From contig NZ_CP119862.1 of the NCBI RefSeq assembly GCF_029338175.1, positions 992,001 through 1,056,000 of the forward strand: a stretch of DNA of 64,000 bases. The letters are read 5' to 3'. The DNA comes from Citrobacter enshiensis. Lineage in GTDB: Bacteria > Pseudomonadota > Gammaproteobacteria > Enterobacterales > Enterobacteriaceae. The first letter of the stretch is position 1. Every line of letters begins with the position of its first letter. The position numbers and the translations under genes are program-made. This document shows positions 26,263 through 36,243 of the stretch, one piece after another. The notes beneath the pieces are model-generated. The model saw only the letters and a list, made by a program, of their open reading frames with translations, made no database searches and was not told the origin of the DNA.

Positions 26263-26818
26263 TCCCGCCGGTGAAGGCTACCTGCTGCGTAGCGGCTGGC
26301 GTGCCCGTAGCGGGCAGGAAAACGTCGGCGCGCGCGACAAAATGCAGCCCTCGCTGTTGGACCGCCTGACGGATAACGCGCCGGAACAAAAACGCGAGTC
26401 GGCCAACAGCAACCTGATTACCCATGCCGCGCTGCGTCGCCATGTGCTGCGGGATTTGCAGTGGCTGTTTAACACCATCAATCACGACTCGTCATACAAC
26501 CTGAGCGCGTTGCCGCAGGTGAGTCGTTCCGTCGTGAACTTTGGCGTCGCCCCGCTGGCGGGCAAGCGGATGTCGGATATTGAATGGCACGATATCCAAC
26601 GCAAGCTCACCGAAGCCATCATTCATTTCGAGCCGCGTATTTTGCCCCAGGGGCTACAGGTGCGCTGCGTCTCTGACACCTCCTCGCTGGATCTGCATAA
26701 CGTTTTATCGATCGAGATAAAAGGGCGATTGTGGTGTGTGCCGTATCCGCTGGAGTTTCTGTTTCGCACAGATGTCGATCTGGAAAACGGCCATTTTGAA
26801 CTTAAAGACGCGGGGTAA
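26255..26818 (+). CDS. tssE: T6SS baseplate protein TssE
   Basis: 187 aa with the start at ATG 26255, overlapping tagJ in an ATGAGTAA context. It has the gp25-like lysozyme fold region: LLDRLTD, LRRHVLRDLQWLFNT, VSRSVVNFGV and the C-terminal LSIEIKGRLWCVPYPLEFLFRTDVDLE. TssE starts sheath assembly in the baseplate. It is followed after 2 bases by tssF. Confidence 0.96.
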   Translation: MSNPAGEGYLLRSGWRARSGQENVGARDKMQPSLLDRLTDNAPEQKRESANSNLITHAALRRHVLRDLQWLFNTINHDSSYNLSALPQVSRSVVNFGVAPLAGKRMSDIEWHDIQRKLTEAIIHFEPRILPQGLQVRCVSDTSSLDLHNVLSIEIKGRLWCVPYPLEFLFRTDVDLENGHFELKDAG

Positions 26819-26820
26819 TC

Positions 26821-28692
26821 ATGGAAAGTAAACTGCTCGAGTATTACAACCGCGAACTGGCCTACCTGCGCGAAATGGGGGCGGAGTTTGCCGAACGCTA
26901 TCCGAAGGTCGCAGGACGGTTGGGCATGCGCGGTATTGACGTGGCGGACCCTTATATCGAGCGGCTGATGGAAGGCTTCGCCTTTCTGACCTCGCGCGTG
27001 CAGCTGAAAATGGACGCGGAATTTCCGCGATTTTCCCAGCGTATGCTGGAGATGATCGCGCCGAATTACCTGGCCCCCACGCCGTCAATGGCGATTGCAG
27101 AGCTACAGCCCGACAGCAGTCGTGGCGATCTGAGCAACGGTTTCCTGGTTCCACGCGGCACCATGATGGATAGCCTGGCGCTGAAAAAAAACGGCGTCAC
27201 GTGCAGTTATACCACCGCCCATGAGGTCAATCTGCTGCCGCTGAAAATAGAGAAAGTGGCGCTGGGCGGTATCCCCGCCGATCTGCCGCTGGCGCAGCTT
27301 GGCCTGAGCCAGCGCGGTGCCTGTAGCGCATTGCGTATTCGCATTGCCTGCGATGGCCCGCAAAACCTCGGACACCTCGATTTTGACCGACTGGCGTTTT
27401 TCCTCAGCGGCCCGGACATTGAGGCGCTGAAGCTGCTGGAACTGGTGATGGAGCATCATGTCGGCATCGTCTGTCAGACCCTGAGCGAGCAGCCATTGCG
27501 CCAGGTACTCCCGCCAGACGGGCTGCGCCAGGAAGGCTTTGAGCCGGAACAGGCGCTGCTCCCGGACGATCTGCGCAACTTTGACGGGTATCGTCTGTTG
27601 CAGGAATACTTCGCCTTTCCGGCGCGCTTCCGGTTCATTAGCCTGAGTGGGATCGGCAAGCTGATTCAACGCTGCGAAAGCGAAAAAGCCTTCGATATTT
27701 TCATTCTGCTGGGTAAAACCGATGAGCAACTGGAGCGGGTGGTTGATGCCAGCCATCTGGCCATGCACTGCACCCCGGTCATCAACCTGTTCCCCAAAGT
27801 GGCAGCGCGCCAGAAGCTCAGCGAAGGCCAGCACGAATACCATCTGGTGGTGGATAACATCCGCCCGCTGGATTATGAAATCTACGCGGTAAAGGCGATT
27901 TACGGCAGCGCCGACGGTCAGCGTGACGACCAGACGTTTCGTCCGTTCTGGAGCACCTGGAGCCAGGACGCGGGCAACTACGGCGCCTATTTTTCTCTGC
28001 GCCGCGAACAGCGCGTACTCTCTGAACATGCCCTGCGCTACGGCACGCGTACCGGCTATGTCGGCTCTGAAGTGTTTGTCTCGCTGGTGGACGAGCGGCA
28101 CGCGCCGTGGCAGGACACCCTGCGCTATATCTCCGCAGACGTCCTGTGCACCAGCCGCGATTTACCCCTGATGCTACAGCAGGAGCTGGGGCAATTTATC
28201 ATGGCCGATTCCATGCCGGTCAAATCCCTGAGACTGCGAAACGGTCCAACGCCGCCGCGCCCGGCGCTGGCGGAGGGATTTAGCACCTGGCGACTCATCA
28301 GCCAGCTACAGATGAACTACCTCAGCCTGATGGACAGCGAAAACGAAGAGGGCGCGGCGGCGCTGCGTCAGCTGTTAGGTCTTTATGCAAACCTGGCGGA
28401 AACGCCGGTTGCGCGGCAGGTAGACGGTGTTCGCCACTGCGTGCTGGAGCCGGTACACCGTCGCGTTCCGGAACCCGGCCCGGTGGTGTTCGCCCGCGGG
28501 ATCGGCATTACGCTGACGGTGGACGAACGCGCCTTTTCCGGGGCCAGTCCGTGGCTTTTCGGCAGCGTGCTGGAGCGCCTGTTTGCCCGCCTGGTCTCCA
28601 TCAACAGCTTCACGGAGTTCACTCTGAAAAGCCAGCAGCGCGGTGAGATTGGTTACTGGGCGCCGCGAATGGGGAAAAGGGCGCTGATATGA
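26821..28692 (+). CDS. tssF: T6SS baseplate protein TssF
   Basis: 623 aa, usual length. The start ESKLLEYYNRELAYLREMGAEFA is the TssF signature, followed by YPKVAGRLGM and the conserved DPYIERLMEGFAFLTSRV. The TssFG wedge surrounds the spike. Its stop overlaps tssG by 4 bases (ATGA). Confidence 0.97.
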   Translation: MESKLLEYYNRELAYLREMGAEFAERYPKVAGRLGMRGIDVADPYIERLMEGFAFLTSRVQLKMDAEFPRFSQRMLEMIAPNYLAPTPSMAIAELQPDSSRGDLSNGFLVPRGTMMDSLALKKNGVTCSYTTAHEVNLLPLKIEKVALGGIPADLPLAQLGLSQRGACSALRIRIACDGPQNLGHLDFDRLAFFLSGPDIEALKLLELVMEHHVGIVCQTLSEQPLRQVLPPDGLRQEGFEPEQALLPDDLRNFDGYRLLQEYFAFPARFRFISLSGIGKLIQRCESEKAFDIFILLGKTDEQLERVVDASHLAMHCTPVINLFPKVAARQKLSEGQHEYHLVVDNIRPLDYEIYAVKAIYGSADGQRDDQTFRPFWSTWSQDAGNYGAYFSLRREQRVLSEHALRYGTRTGYVGSEVFVSLVDERHAPWQDTLRYISADVLCTSRDLPLMLQQELGQFIMADSMPVKSLRLRNGPTPPRPALAEGFSTWRLISQLQMNYLSLMDSENEEGAAALRQLLGLYANLAETPVARQVDGVRHCVLEPVHRRVPEPGPVVFARGIGITLTVDERAFSGASPWLFGSVLERLFARLVSINSFTEFTLKSQQRGEIGYWAPRMGKRALI

Positions 28693-29732
28693 GCGACGTG
28701 ATCCCCGCACCGCTGCGCGTGCATCGTCTGACGCCACTGCCGGAGGCGTTCTGGCGCGACGTCAGGGAGACTCCGTGGCGCTACGATCTGTTTCAACTGT
28801 TACGGCGCATTGATGCACAGGGCGGAGAACGTTACCCGCTGGGACGTGCGCCGCTGCCCAAATTTGAGCCGTTACGTATTGGTCAGCAGCCGTCAATGGG
28901 GTTTGCGGCCTCGACGGTCGCACACGTGCGCCAGCGCGAAGATCAAGGCTTGCATGAGGTCTCGATCCTGAGCTTCGGCCTGTTTGGCCCCAACGGCCCG
29001 CTGCCGGTTCATATGACGGAATATGCCCGTGAGCGTATTCATCATCACCAGGACGATAGCCTTAGCGCATTTGCCGACCTGTTTCACCACCGCCTGACGC
29101 TGCTGTTTTATCGCGCATGGGCGGATGCGCAGCCTGCCGTCTCGCTCGACCGCGCCGACAACAGACGCTTTGAGGGCTATCTGGCTTCGCTGATCGGTAT
29201 GGGGCAGCCCGGTCAGATGGAAAAAGGCAGCCTCAGTCCGCACGCCCGCTTTACCCACGCCGGGCACCTGACCCGCCACGGACGCGATCCGGAAGGGCTG
29301 GAGAAAATCCTGCGCGACTATTTCAAGGTTCCGATGAAGCTGGTCAGCAATGTGCCGCAGTGGATGCCGCTTACCCGGCGTGAACAGGCGCAACTGGGCG
29401 AAGGACGTCGCCTGCCGCGCATGGGCGAGTCCGCATTTCTCGGGATTGCGGTACGCGACGTGCAGCACAAGTTTCGTCTCGAGATAGGCCCGCTGAGCGC
29501 ACAAGAGTACAACCACTTCCTGCCCGGTACGGCCCAGGTGACGGCATTACGCGATTGGGTTCGCCAGTACGCTGGCCTGGAATATGAATGGGAAACGCGC
29601 GTGATACTGCGCGCCGAGGCGGTGCAGGGTGCCACCCTCGGTCGTGGCGGGCGGCTAGGCTACAACACCTGGCTGGGTATTCAGCCTGAGCCCATACCGC
29701 GTGGCGATCTGGTCTATCCCGCAGAGCGGTAG
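28689..29732 (+). CDS. tssG: T6SS baseplate protein TssG
   Basis: 347 aa with family blocks PWRYDLFQLLRRIDA, FGLFGPNGPLPVHMTEYARER, FADLFHHRLTLLFYRAWADA and LGYNTWLGIQP. TssG forms the baseplate wedge with two TssF and TssE. It is coupled to tssF by a 4-base overlap. Confidence 0.97.
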   Translation: MSDVIPAPLRVHRLTPLPEAFWRDVRETPWRYDLFQLLRRIDAQGGERYPLGRAPLPKFEPLRIGQQPSMGFAASTVAHVRQREDQGLHEVSILSFGLFGPNGPLPVHMTEYARERIHHHQDDSLSAFADLFHHRLTLLFYRAWADAQPAVSLDRADNRRFEGYLASLIGMGQPGQMEKGSLSPHARFTHAGHLTRHGRDPEGLEKILRDYFKVPMKLVSNVPQWMPLTRREQAQLGEGRRLPRMGESAFLGIAVRDVQHKFRLEIGPLSAQEYNHFLPGTAQVTALRDWVRQYAGLEYEWETRVILRAEAVQGATLGRGGRLGYNTWLGIQPEPIPRGDLVYPAER

Positions 29733-29767
29733 TTTCTTCTACAACATTGTTATCAACGGAACCGAAC

Positions 29768-32383
29768 ATGTCAGAAATCAGCCGTGCCGTTCTTTTCGGC
29801 AAACTGGACACGCTGTTATTTACCTCTCTGGAAAGCGCTACCGCGTTCTGCAAGCTGCGCGGCAACCCTTACGTTGAGCTGGTGCACTGGCTGCATCAAC
29901 TGATGCAACAGCAGGATGGCGATCTGCAGCAGGTGATCCGTCACTTTTCACTCGATGATCAACAGCTGACGCGGGATATTGTCGCCGCGCTGGATGCGCT
30001 ACCGCGCGGGGCAAGCTCGGTCTCTGATCTCTCCGAGCATATCGATAGCGCCGTTGAGCGCGCCTGGGTGTATGGCTCGTTGAAATTCGGCGTCAGCCGT
30101 ATTCGTGGTGGGCATCTGCTGATCGGCATACTGAAAACCTGGAATCTGGCGAACGTGCTGAAGAGCATCTCTGCCCAGTTTGGCCGTCTCAACGTTGAGG
30201 TGTTGATCGCGCAGTTCGACACCATCTGTGCGCAGAGTAAAGAGGCGCAACAGGCCGCTGCTGCGGTGGATACGCCAGCCGGTACGGTGCCTGCCGCCCA
30301 GGGGACGCTGGCCCAGTATGGGCAGGATCTGACGGCGCGGGCCCGGGAAGGCAAAATCGACCCGGTGGTTGGGCGTGATGAAGAGATCCGCCAGATGGTC
30401 GATATTTTAATGCGCCGCCGGCAGAACAATCCGCTACTGACCGGGGAAGCCGGGGTTGGTAAAACGGCGGTGGTCGAAGGGCTGGCCCTGCGTATCGCCG
30501 AAGGTGACGTGCCGGAGCCATTGCAAAACATCCAGCTGTGGCTGCTGGATATCGGCATGCTGCAGGCGGGAGCGGGGATGAAAGGCGAATTTGAAGCCCG
30601 TCTCCAGGCGTTGATCAATGAAGTGCAGTCCAGCGCGACGCCGATCATCCTGTTTATCGATGAGATCCACACCCTGATTGGCGCCGGTGGCCAGCAGGGA
30701 ACCGGCGACGCCGCTAACCTGCTGAAACCTGCGCTGGCGCGTGGGCAACTGCGCACCATCGGTGCCACCACCTGGGCGGAATACAAAAAGTATATTGAGA
30801 AAGATCCGGCGCTGACCCGCCGCTTCCAGACGGTGCAGGTGCACGAGCCGGACGAGGCGAAAGCCGTCCTGATGCTGCGCAGTACCGTGTCGCCGCTGGA
30901 GACCCATCATCAGGTATTACTTCTTGATGAAGCGGTCAGCGCGGCGGTGAAGCTCTCACACCGCTATATTCCGGCGCGTCAGTTGCCGGATAAAGCGGTC
31001 GCCCTGCTCGATACCGCCTGCGCCCGCGTGGCGGTCAGCCAGAGCGCGCCGCCGCCTCAGCTTGAAGACTGTCTGCGACACCTTGCCGCACTGGAGGTGG
31101 AAATGGAGATTGCAGTGCGTGAAGCGCGCGTCGGCGCGGGCGAGCCTGAACGCGTCGCAGCGTTAAAAGCGGCGCGCGATGACTACGAAGCACAGCGCGA
31201 TGTCCTGACCCGTCGCTGGCATGAAGAGCGTAGCCTGGTCAGCGAGATCGTGGGCCTGCGCGCTGCATTGTTTGCCGCCGGGGATGAGGAGACGACCGAA
31301 CTGCGCAGCCAGCTTGCCCAGCAGCAGCAAGCGCTGAAAACGTTACAGGGCGATGCGCCGCTGCTGTTCGCCGCAGTGGATGAAAACGTGGTGGCGGCGG
31401 TGGTTTCTGACTGGACCGGCATCCCGCTTGGCCGGATGGTGAAAAATGAAATCGACGCGGTGCTGAACCTGGCCGACACGCTGAATCAGCGGGTGATTGG
31501 ACAGCGGCACGGTCTTGACCTGATTGCCCGTCGCGTCAAAACCTCGCGGGCGAAGCTTGACGATCCGAACAAACCGGTCGGTGTGTTTATGCTCTGCGGC
31601 CCGTCCGGCGTGGGGAAAACGGAGACTGCGCTGGCACTGGCGGAGTCGTTGTACGGCGGTGAACAGAATGTCATCACCATCAACATGAGCGAATTCCAGG
31701 AGGCGCACACCGTCTCTACCTTAAAAGGTGCGCCTCCGGGTTATGTGGGTTATGGCGAAGGCGGCGTGTTAACCGAGGCCGTACGCCGTCGTCCTTATAG
31801 CGTGGTGTTGCTGGATGAAATTGAAAAAGCGCATCCGGACGTGCATGAGATTTTCTTCCAGGTCTTCGACAAGGGCTGGATGGAGGACGGCGAAGGGCGA
31901 CACATCGATTTTCGCAACACCATAATTATTCTCACCTCCAACGTCGGCACCGATCTGATAGGCGCCATGTGCGCCGATCCCGAACTGATTCCAGAACCGG
32001 ACGCGCTCGGCGCTGCGCTGCGCCAGCCGTTGCTGCAGGTGTTTCCGCCTGCGCTGCTGGGACGTCTGCTGGTGGTGCCGTATTACCCGCTCAGCGACGA
32101 GATGCTGGGGCAGATTGTTCGCCTGCAACTTCGACGCATCCAGCGTCGTCTCGAAGAGAATCACACTATCCTCTCGACGTTTGACGACAGCGTTGTGGAA
32201 CAGATTGTTCAGCGCTGTACCGAGGTGGAGTCCGGCGGACGTATGGTGGACGCTATTTTGACCAACACCTTACTGCCCCAGATGAGCCAGATTTTACTTA
32301 CCGCCAGCCGCAGCGACGCGCAGTACCGACGTCTGCATGTCACCTGTGAGCACGGCGAGTTTCACTGTCAGTTTGCCGCGTAA
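29768..32383 (+). CDS. clpV: T6SS sheath-recycling ATPase TssH (ClpV)
   Basis: 871 aa with the start at ATG 29768 (MSEISRAVLFGKLD). It has two AAA+ modules, with Walker A at 226-233 (GEAGVGKT) and 611-618 (GPSGVGKT), and Walker B/sensor stretches DEIHTLIGAGG and LLDEIEKAHPDV. The N-terminal Clp-N-like domain binds TssC tails, and a coiled-coil M domain lies near 420-490. It disassembles contracted sheaths. A TAATG junction follows, with ppkA downstream. Confidence 0.98.
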   Translation: MSEISRAVLFGKLDTLLFTSLESATAFCKLRGNPYVELVHWLHQLMQQQDGDLQQVIRHFSLDDQQLTRDIVAALDALPRGASSVSDLSEHIDSAVERAWVYGSLKFGVSRIRGGHLLIGILKTWNLANVLKSISAQFGRLNVEVLIAQFDTICAQSKEAQQAAAAVDTPAGTVPAAQGTLAQYGQDLTARAREGKIDPVVGRDEEIRQMVDILMRRRQNNPLLTGEAGVGKTAVVEGLALRIAEGDVPEPLQNIQLWLLDIGMLQAGAGMKGEFEARLQALINEVQSSATPIILFIDEIHTLIGAGGQQGTGDAANLLKPALARGQLRTIGATTWAEYKKYIEKDPALTRRFQTVQVHEPDEAKAVLMLRSTVSPLETHHQVLLLDEAVSAAVKLSHRYIPARQLPDKAVALLDTACARVAVSQSAPPPQLEDCLRHLAALEVEMEIAVREARVGAGEPERVAALKAARDDYEAQRDVLTRRWHEERSLVSEIVGLRAALFAAGDEETTELRSQLAQQQQALKTLQGDAPLLFAAVDENVVAAVVSDWTGIPLGRMVKNEIDAVLNLADTLNQRVIGQRHGLDLIARRVKTSRAKLDDPNKPVGVFMLCGPSGVGKTETALALAESLYGGEQNVITINMSEFQEAHTVSTLKGAPPGYVGYGEGGVLTEAVRRRPYSVVLLDEIEKAHPDVHEIFFQVFDKGWMEDGEGRHIDFRNTIIILTSNVGTDLIGAMCADPELIPEPDALGAALRQPLLQVFPPALLGRLLVVPYYPLSDEMLGQIVRLQLRRIQRRLEENHTILSTFDDSVVEQIVQRCTEVESGGRMVDAILTNTLLPQMSQILLTASRSDAQYRRLHVTCEHGEFHCQFAA

Positions 32384-32409
32384 TGCAATCATCAAGAGAA
32401 CTGTTAAAG

Positions 32410-33843
32410 ATGACGGATAATGATAACAATCGGACTGTCCCCAATGCGCTCCCTGTCGGGTACCGTTTCAATGAGTTTGAAATTAAAGAAGTAATTGGCG
32501 GTGGGGGATTCGGCATCGTTTATCGCGCCTGGGACCATCAGCTCGAACGCACTATTGCGATCAAAGAGTTTATGCCCGCCTCGCTGGCGTTGCGCGGCGA
32601 TGATATGACGCTGGTGCTGCGCAGCGAGCGATTTAGCAAAGCGTTTTCAGCAGGCCTGAACAGCTTCATTCAGGAAGCCCGTTTGCTGGCGCGCTTTAAT
32701 CATCCCAACTTGCTGCACGTGCTGCGTTTCTGGGTGCAGAACGACACCGCGTATATGGGCACGCTGTTCTACAGCGGCACCACGCTTTCGCGCTTGCGCG
32801 AAGAGAAGCCGGAGCAGATCAACGAAGCCTGGATCCGTCGCATGCTGCCGATGCTGTTTGGGGCGATCAAGACGATCCACGACGAGGGCTATCTTCACCG
32901 TGATATCTCGCTGGATAACATTCAGATCCAGGATAACGGCCTGCCGGTGCTGCTCGATTTTGGCTCGGCGCGCCGCACCATTGGTAATCTCTCCGACGAG
33001 ACGGAAACCATGCTGCGCCCCGGCTTTGCGCCGATCGAGCAGTACACTGACGATAACGAAAGCGAGCAGGGACCGTGGACCGATATTTACGCTCTCGGCG
33101 CCGTCTTGCGCACCCTGATCGTTGGCTCACCGCCGCCGGTGAGCGTGGTGCGTTCGATTCAGGATACCTGTAAGCCGCTGATGGAACTGCAACCTCAGGG
33201 ATACTCTGTGTCGCTGCTGCAGGCCATTGACCGCGCGCTGGCGCTACGCATGGAAGACAGACCGCAGTCGATCGACGAATTTGCGGCGCTTATTGAGATG
33301 CCGGTCGCGGGTATCGATGATGTGCTGAGCGCAAAAAAACCGGGCACCATGCTGGTGCCGGTCGAAGAGAAAAGCGTATCGACCGCTGCGTTTGACTGGC
33401 GACGTTACACGATCCCGGCGATTGGCGCCGCAGGCGTACTCGTGGGGATTGTGACGGGGGCGATGCTGTTCAGTGGCGGTCACGAGACGGAAAATCAGAC
33501 CGCGGAAGTCCGTCCGGTTGAAACCGCGACAGCGACCGCCGTCAGCGAACCGGTCGCGGCTCAGCAAACCACCACCGCGCAGGTTCAGCCGCCTGCCGCT
33601 GCGGATTCCAGCCCGTCGCCAGTAGTAGAAGCCAGCCCTGTCGCGTTGATCTATATCCGTATGCTGGAGGGGGAAAACCTGCGGGTAAATGGCGAGCGTA
33701 AAGCGCTGCGTCCGGCAACGAACGGCTATGCCTCACTTAAGCTCCCGGCAGGACAATTCACGATTGAATTGCAGGGAAGCGGTAAAACGCGGGCCCAAAT
33801 CCTCGACATCGCGAAACCTGGCACCTGGCTGGTGAACCCGTAA
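32410..33843 (+). CDS. ppkA: T6SS membrane Ser/Thr kinase PpkA
   Basis: 477 aa from ATG 32410 (AAGAG about 12 bases upstream); an alternative ATG 32383 overlapping clpV would add 9 residues and lacks a ribosome binding site. The Hanks-type kinase domain has Gly loop GGGGFG (30-35), AIKEF with the catalytic Lys, HRD at 163-165 and DFG at 183-185. A membrane helix (about 335-354) is followed by a Thr/Ala/Pro-rich linker and a small PEGA-like periplasmic domain. It phosphorylates Fha to trigger firing, opposed by PppA. Confidence 0.95.
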   Translation: MTDNDNNRTVPNALPVGYRFNEFEIKEVIGGGGFGIVYRAWDHQLERTIAIKEFMPASLALRGDDMTLVLRSERFSKAFSAGLNSFIQEARLLARFNHPNLLHVLRFWVQNDTAYMGTLFYSGTTLSRLREEKPEQINEAWIRRMLPMLFGAIKTIHDEGYLHRDISLDNIQIQDNGLPVLLDFGSARRTIGNLSDETETMLRPGFAPIEQYTDDNESEQGPWTDIYALGAVLRTLIVGSPPPVSVVRSIQDTCKPLMELQPQGYSVSLLQAIDRALALRMEDRPQSIDEFAALIEMPVAGIDDVLSAKKPGTMLVPVEEKSVSTAAFDWRRYTIPAIGAAGVLVGIVTGAMLFSGGHETENQTAEVRPVETATATAVSEPVAAQQTTTAQVQPPAAADSSPSPVVEASPVALIYIRMLEGENLRVNGERKALRPATNGYASLKLPAGQFTIELQGSGKTRAQILDIAKPGTWLVNP

Positions 33844-33880
33844 ACGAAGCAAGGCAGGGACTGGTTACAGGACGGAGCGC

Positions 33881-35347
33881 ATGTATAACATCAAATTTAT
33901 CTACCTTTTTAACGAGAATGTATCGCCCGCGTTATTTGCGAAAATCATCCGCCCATCCGTCGCCGGACAGTGGATTATGTCGGTACCGGATAATTCGTTA
34001 CGCTCGCTGTTCACGCGCTACGATCTCCTCCACTCAATAACTGGGGCGAATCCGTATCAGTCGGGGCGAAATACCCGCACGCTGATCGTGCAGGATTTAG
34101 ACATGGGCAGGGTCGTTGCGATTGATGAAAGTCATCGTAACTGGTCGTCGGTGACGGAAGTTTTTTATATCAATGAAAAAGGCAGGCTTCAGCCTGCCTC
34201 GCTCACCGGACTGGGCTGGTATCCGGTGAGCACTATCGTCGACCGATACGAAACCATGGTGAGAACCTATGGTTTCCGTCCTGAGCCTACGGTGCTACCG
34301 ACGCAGGTCGTGAAAGCCAAAACGGCGCAGGTGCCGGACCAACCGACGCCGGGCAAAGAGGGCAAAACCTATGCCGCACAGTTGCAGGAGATGACGAAGG
34401 CACAACGCTGGCAGGCGCGTAAGGATCTGATTGGTCAGGGCAGTAATAGCCTGTACCCGGATGCGCAAATCGCGGCTAAACGGCTGGCGGCCAATAATAT
34501 CGCCGTGGAAAAAGCGAAGCTCGCGGGGAATGTTTACAAGACCGTTAATCCGCTGGAAGCGACGCCGAACGTGCCGGAAGGGTGGAAAGATATTAGTAAT
34601 GACAGTGAGTTACTGAATAAATTTGGTCTTAAAAGCAAAATGCTTTACGACAATGAAACGTCACCGGATTTTCTGGCGCGTGTCTATCAGCCTGATCCTG
34701 ACGTCTTTGGCAATGATATGAATCCTACGCTGGTGTTCAGGGGATCACGAGAACCCGGACTTGCGTCATTAAAAGACAACGTCTCTTCGCTATTGAGCAA
34801 AGGGGAATTGGCTCCGGTTAAAAACGGCGCTGACTGGGCAAACAATGGCGCGCAGGGCATGGGGATGGAGTCTGCCTATTATCGAAATGCAGTAGGCATG
34901 GGGAATATATTGGCGAGCTCGGGCCAAAACATCGATATCGCCGGACATTCGCTCGGCGGCGGGCTCGCGTCTGCAACGTCAATGGCCAGTGGTAAAGCGG
35001 GTTGGACATTCAACGCTGCGGGACTTAACAGTGACACGGTTGAACAATATGGCGGGAGTGTGCTGGGAAATACGGACAATATTCAGGCCTACCGTGTTGA
35101 AGGTGAACTGCTGACCAAAATTCAGGAAGTGAATCTTTGGGAAGATTTAAAAACGGTGAAGGGACATGTACCGGCATTAATTCTCAAAGAAGAAATCTCT
35201 GCCCTCAGTCCTAACGCGGCCGGGATTGCACACGATCTTCCGGGCGGGACTGGAAGCGCGCTGGACCGTCATGGGATCGATCAGGCGATTAACTGTATTG
35301 AGCAGCAGAAGGACGAGGACATTTCAATCATCAGGAGTCGCTTGTGA
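33881..35347 (+). CDS. T6SS lipase/phospholipase-type effector
   Basis: 488 aa, no signal peptide. A lipase nucleophile elbow lies at residues 355-361 (GHSLGGG, catalytic Ser357 expected), preceded by VFRGSREP near 288 and followed by a conserved tail (SALDRHGIDQAINCIE) with Asp and His residues that could complete the triad. The N-terminal 140 residues are separate and may serve delivery. It lies just before an ankyrin lipoprotein and vgrG. The plan resembles the Enterobacter cloacae Tle/Tli phospholipase pair as I remember it. GGAG upstream of ATG 33881. The lipid specificity is unknown. Confidence 0.82.
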   Translation: MYNIKFIYLFNENVSPALFAKIIRPSVAGQWIMSVPDNSLRSLFTRYDLLHSITGANPYQSGRNTRTLIVQDLDMGRVVAIDESHRNWSSVTEVFYINEKGRLQPASLTGLGWYPVSTIVDRYETMVRTYGFRPEPTVLPTQVVKAKTAQVPDQPTPGKEGKTYAAQLQEMTKAQRWQARKDLIGQGSNSLYPDAQIAAKRLAANNIAVEKAKLAGNVYKTVNPLEATPNVPEGWKDISNDSELLNKFGLKSKMLYDNETSPDFLARVYQPDPDVFGNDMNPTLVFRGSREPGLASLKDNVSSLLSKGELAPVKNGADWANNGAQGMGMESAYYRNAVGMGNILASSGQNIDIAGHSLGGGLASATSMASGKAGWTFNAAGLNSDTVEQYGGSVLGNTDNIQAYRVEGELLTKIQEVNLWEDLKTVKGHVPALILKEEISALSPNAAGIAHDLPGGTGSALDRHGIDQAINCIEQQKDEDISIIRSRL

Positions 35348-36105
35348 AAACGTTTTTAGTAGGCTGCTTCGCACTGTGTTTTACGTTCATGATTCAGGGG
35401 TGTAAACAAGATATGGATTTAAATCCGCAGGATTATTTTAGCGGCCAGCAACTCACATTAGCCAATGCGATTGAACACGGTGACGTCGATGACGTTGTTA
35501 AACTGGCTTCAGAAACTGATTTAAACAAACCCGGGAAAGAGGATATGACGCTCCTGTTCTGGGCCATCATGAATGCGATCTACGATAAGAAAACGCCCAC
35601 GCAATTAAAGATGATGACCGTACTGGTTAAGGCAGGTGCCGATCCGCTCCAGCCGCGACCAGCGGGAAAAAGCAGTCCGGCGGAATACGTTTTAAAAGCC
35701 GACAGCGGTGACTGGATTAAGGCGTTGCTTGACGGCGGTTTATCGCCAGATGCGAAAGATAAAACGTATAAAGAGCCCATTATTTTTGAAACGATCAAGG
35801 CCAAAAATACCGAGACTCTGGCGGCGATGCTCGATATGGGAGCCAATATCAATATCACTGACTCGTTAGGTAATACGCTTCTCATTGAGGCGTTAAATTT
35901 TGGCAAATACGATCATGTGTTGTTATTGCTTGAACGCGGAGCCGATGCTGAGATTCGAGGCCACGGTGGCTTGACGATGGGAAGCCTGCTTCAACGCCTG
36001 CTGGATGGCGCAAAAGAAGGTAGCGAACAATATCAAACGCTGACCAAAATAAAAGAGACGCTGATCCAGCACGGAGGGACGTGGCCGCCTGCGCCTGTTA
36101 GATAA
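35344..36105 (+). CDS. Ankyrin-repeat lipoprotein, probable immunity to the lipase effector
   Basis: 253 aa from GTG 35344, overlapping the effector stop by 4 bases (GTGA), so the two are translationally coupled. Lipobox IQGC with Cys20; Lys at +2 allows outer-membrane sorting. About five ankyrin-type repeats follow (LANAIEHGDVDDVVKLAS, VLVKAGADP, LLDGGLSPDAKD, MLDMGANINITDSLGNTLLIEAL, LLERGADAEIRGHG). Periplasmic placement fits neutralising a lipase that attacks from outside. In E. cloacae a similar ankyrin lipoprotein (Tli) partners Tle; that comparison is from memory. Confidence 0.82.
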   Translation: MKTFLVGCFALCFTFMIQGCKQDMDLNPQDYFSGQQLTLANAIEHGDVDDVVKLASETDLNKPGKEDMTLLFWAIMNAIYDKKTPTQLKMMTVLVKAGADPLQPRPAGKSSPAEYVLKADSGDWIKALLDGGLSPDAKDKTYKEPIIFETIKAKNTETLAAMLDMGANINITDSLGNTLLIEALNFGKYDHVLLLLERGADAEIRGHGGLTMGSLLQRLLDGAKEGSEQYQTLTKIKETLIQHGGTWPPAPVR

Positions 36106-36243
36106 CGTTCTGATGGAATATCAATTCGCCTGTATGGATAGCCCTTTTCATTCAGGTATACACAACCAGATTCTCCTTTAGTTTTCTGCTTTTCTACCGC
36201 CACACCTTTTTGTGCCGCATAAAACAATTACGGAATAACGATT

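Noticed and set aside
36033-36227. 64-aa minus-strand ORF (contains CVYLNEKGYPYRR) between the ankyrin gene and vgrG
   Set aside because: Protein-like in part, but it overlaps the ankyrin gene on the opposite strand and lacks a ribosome binding site.
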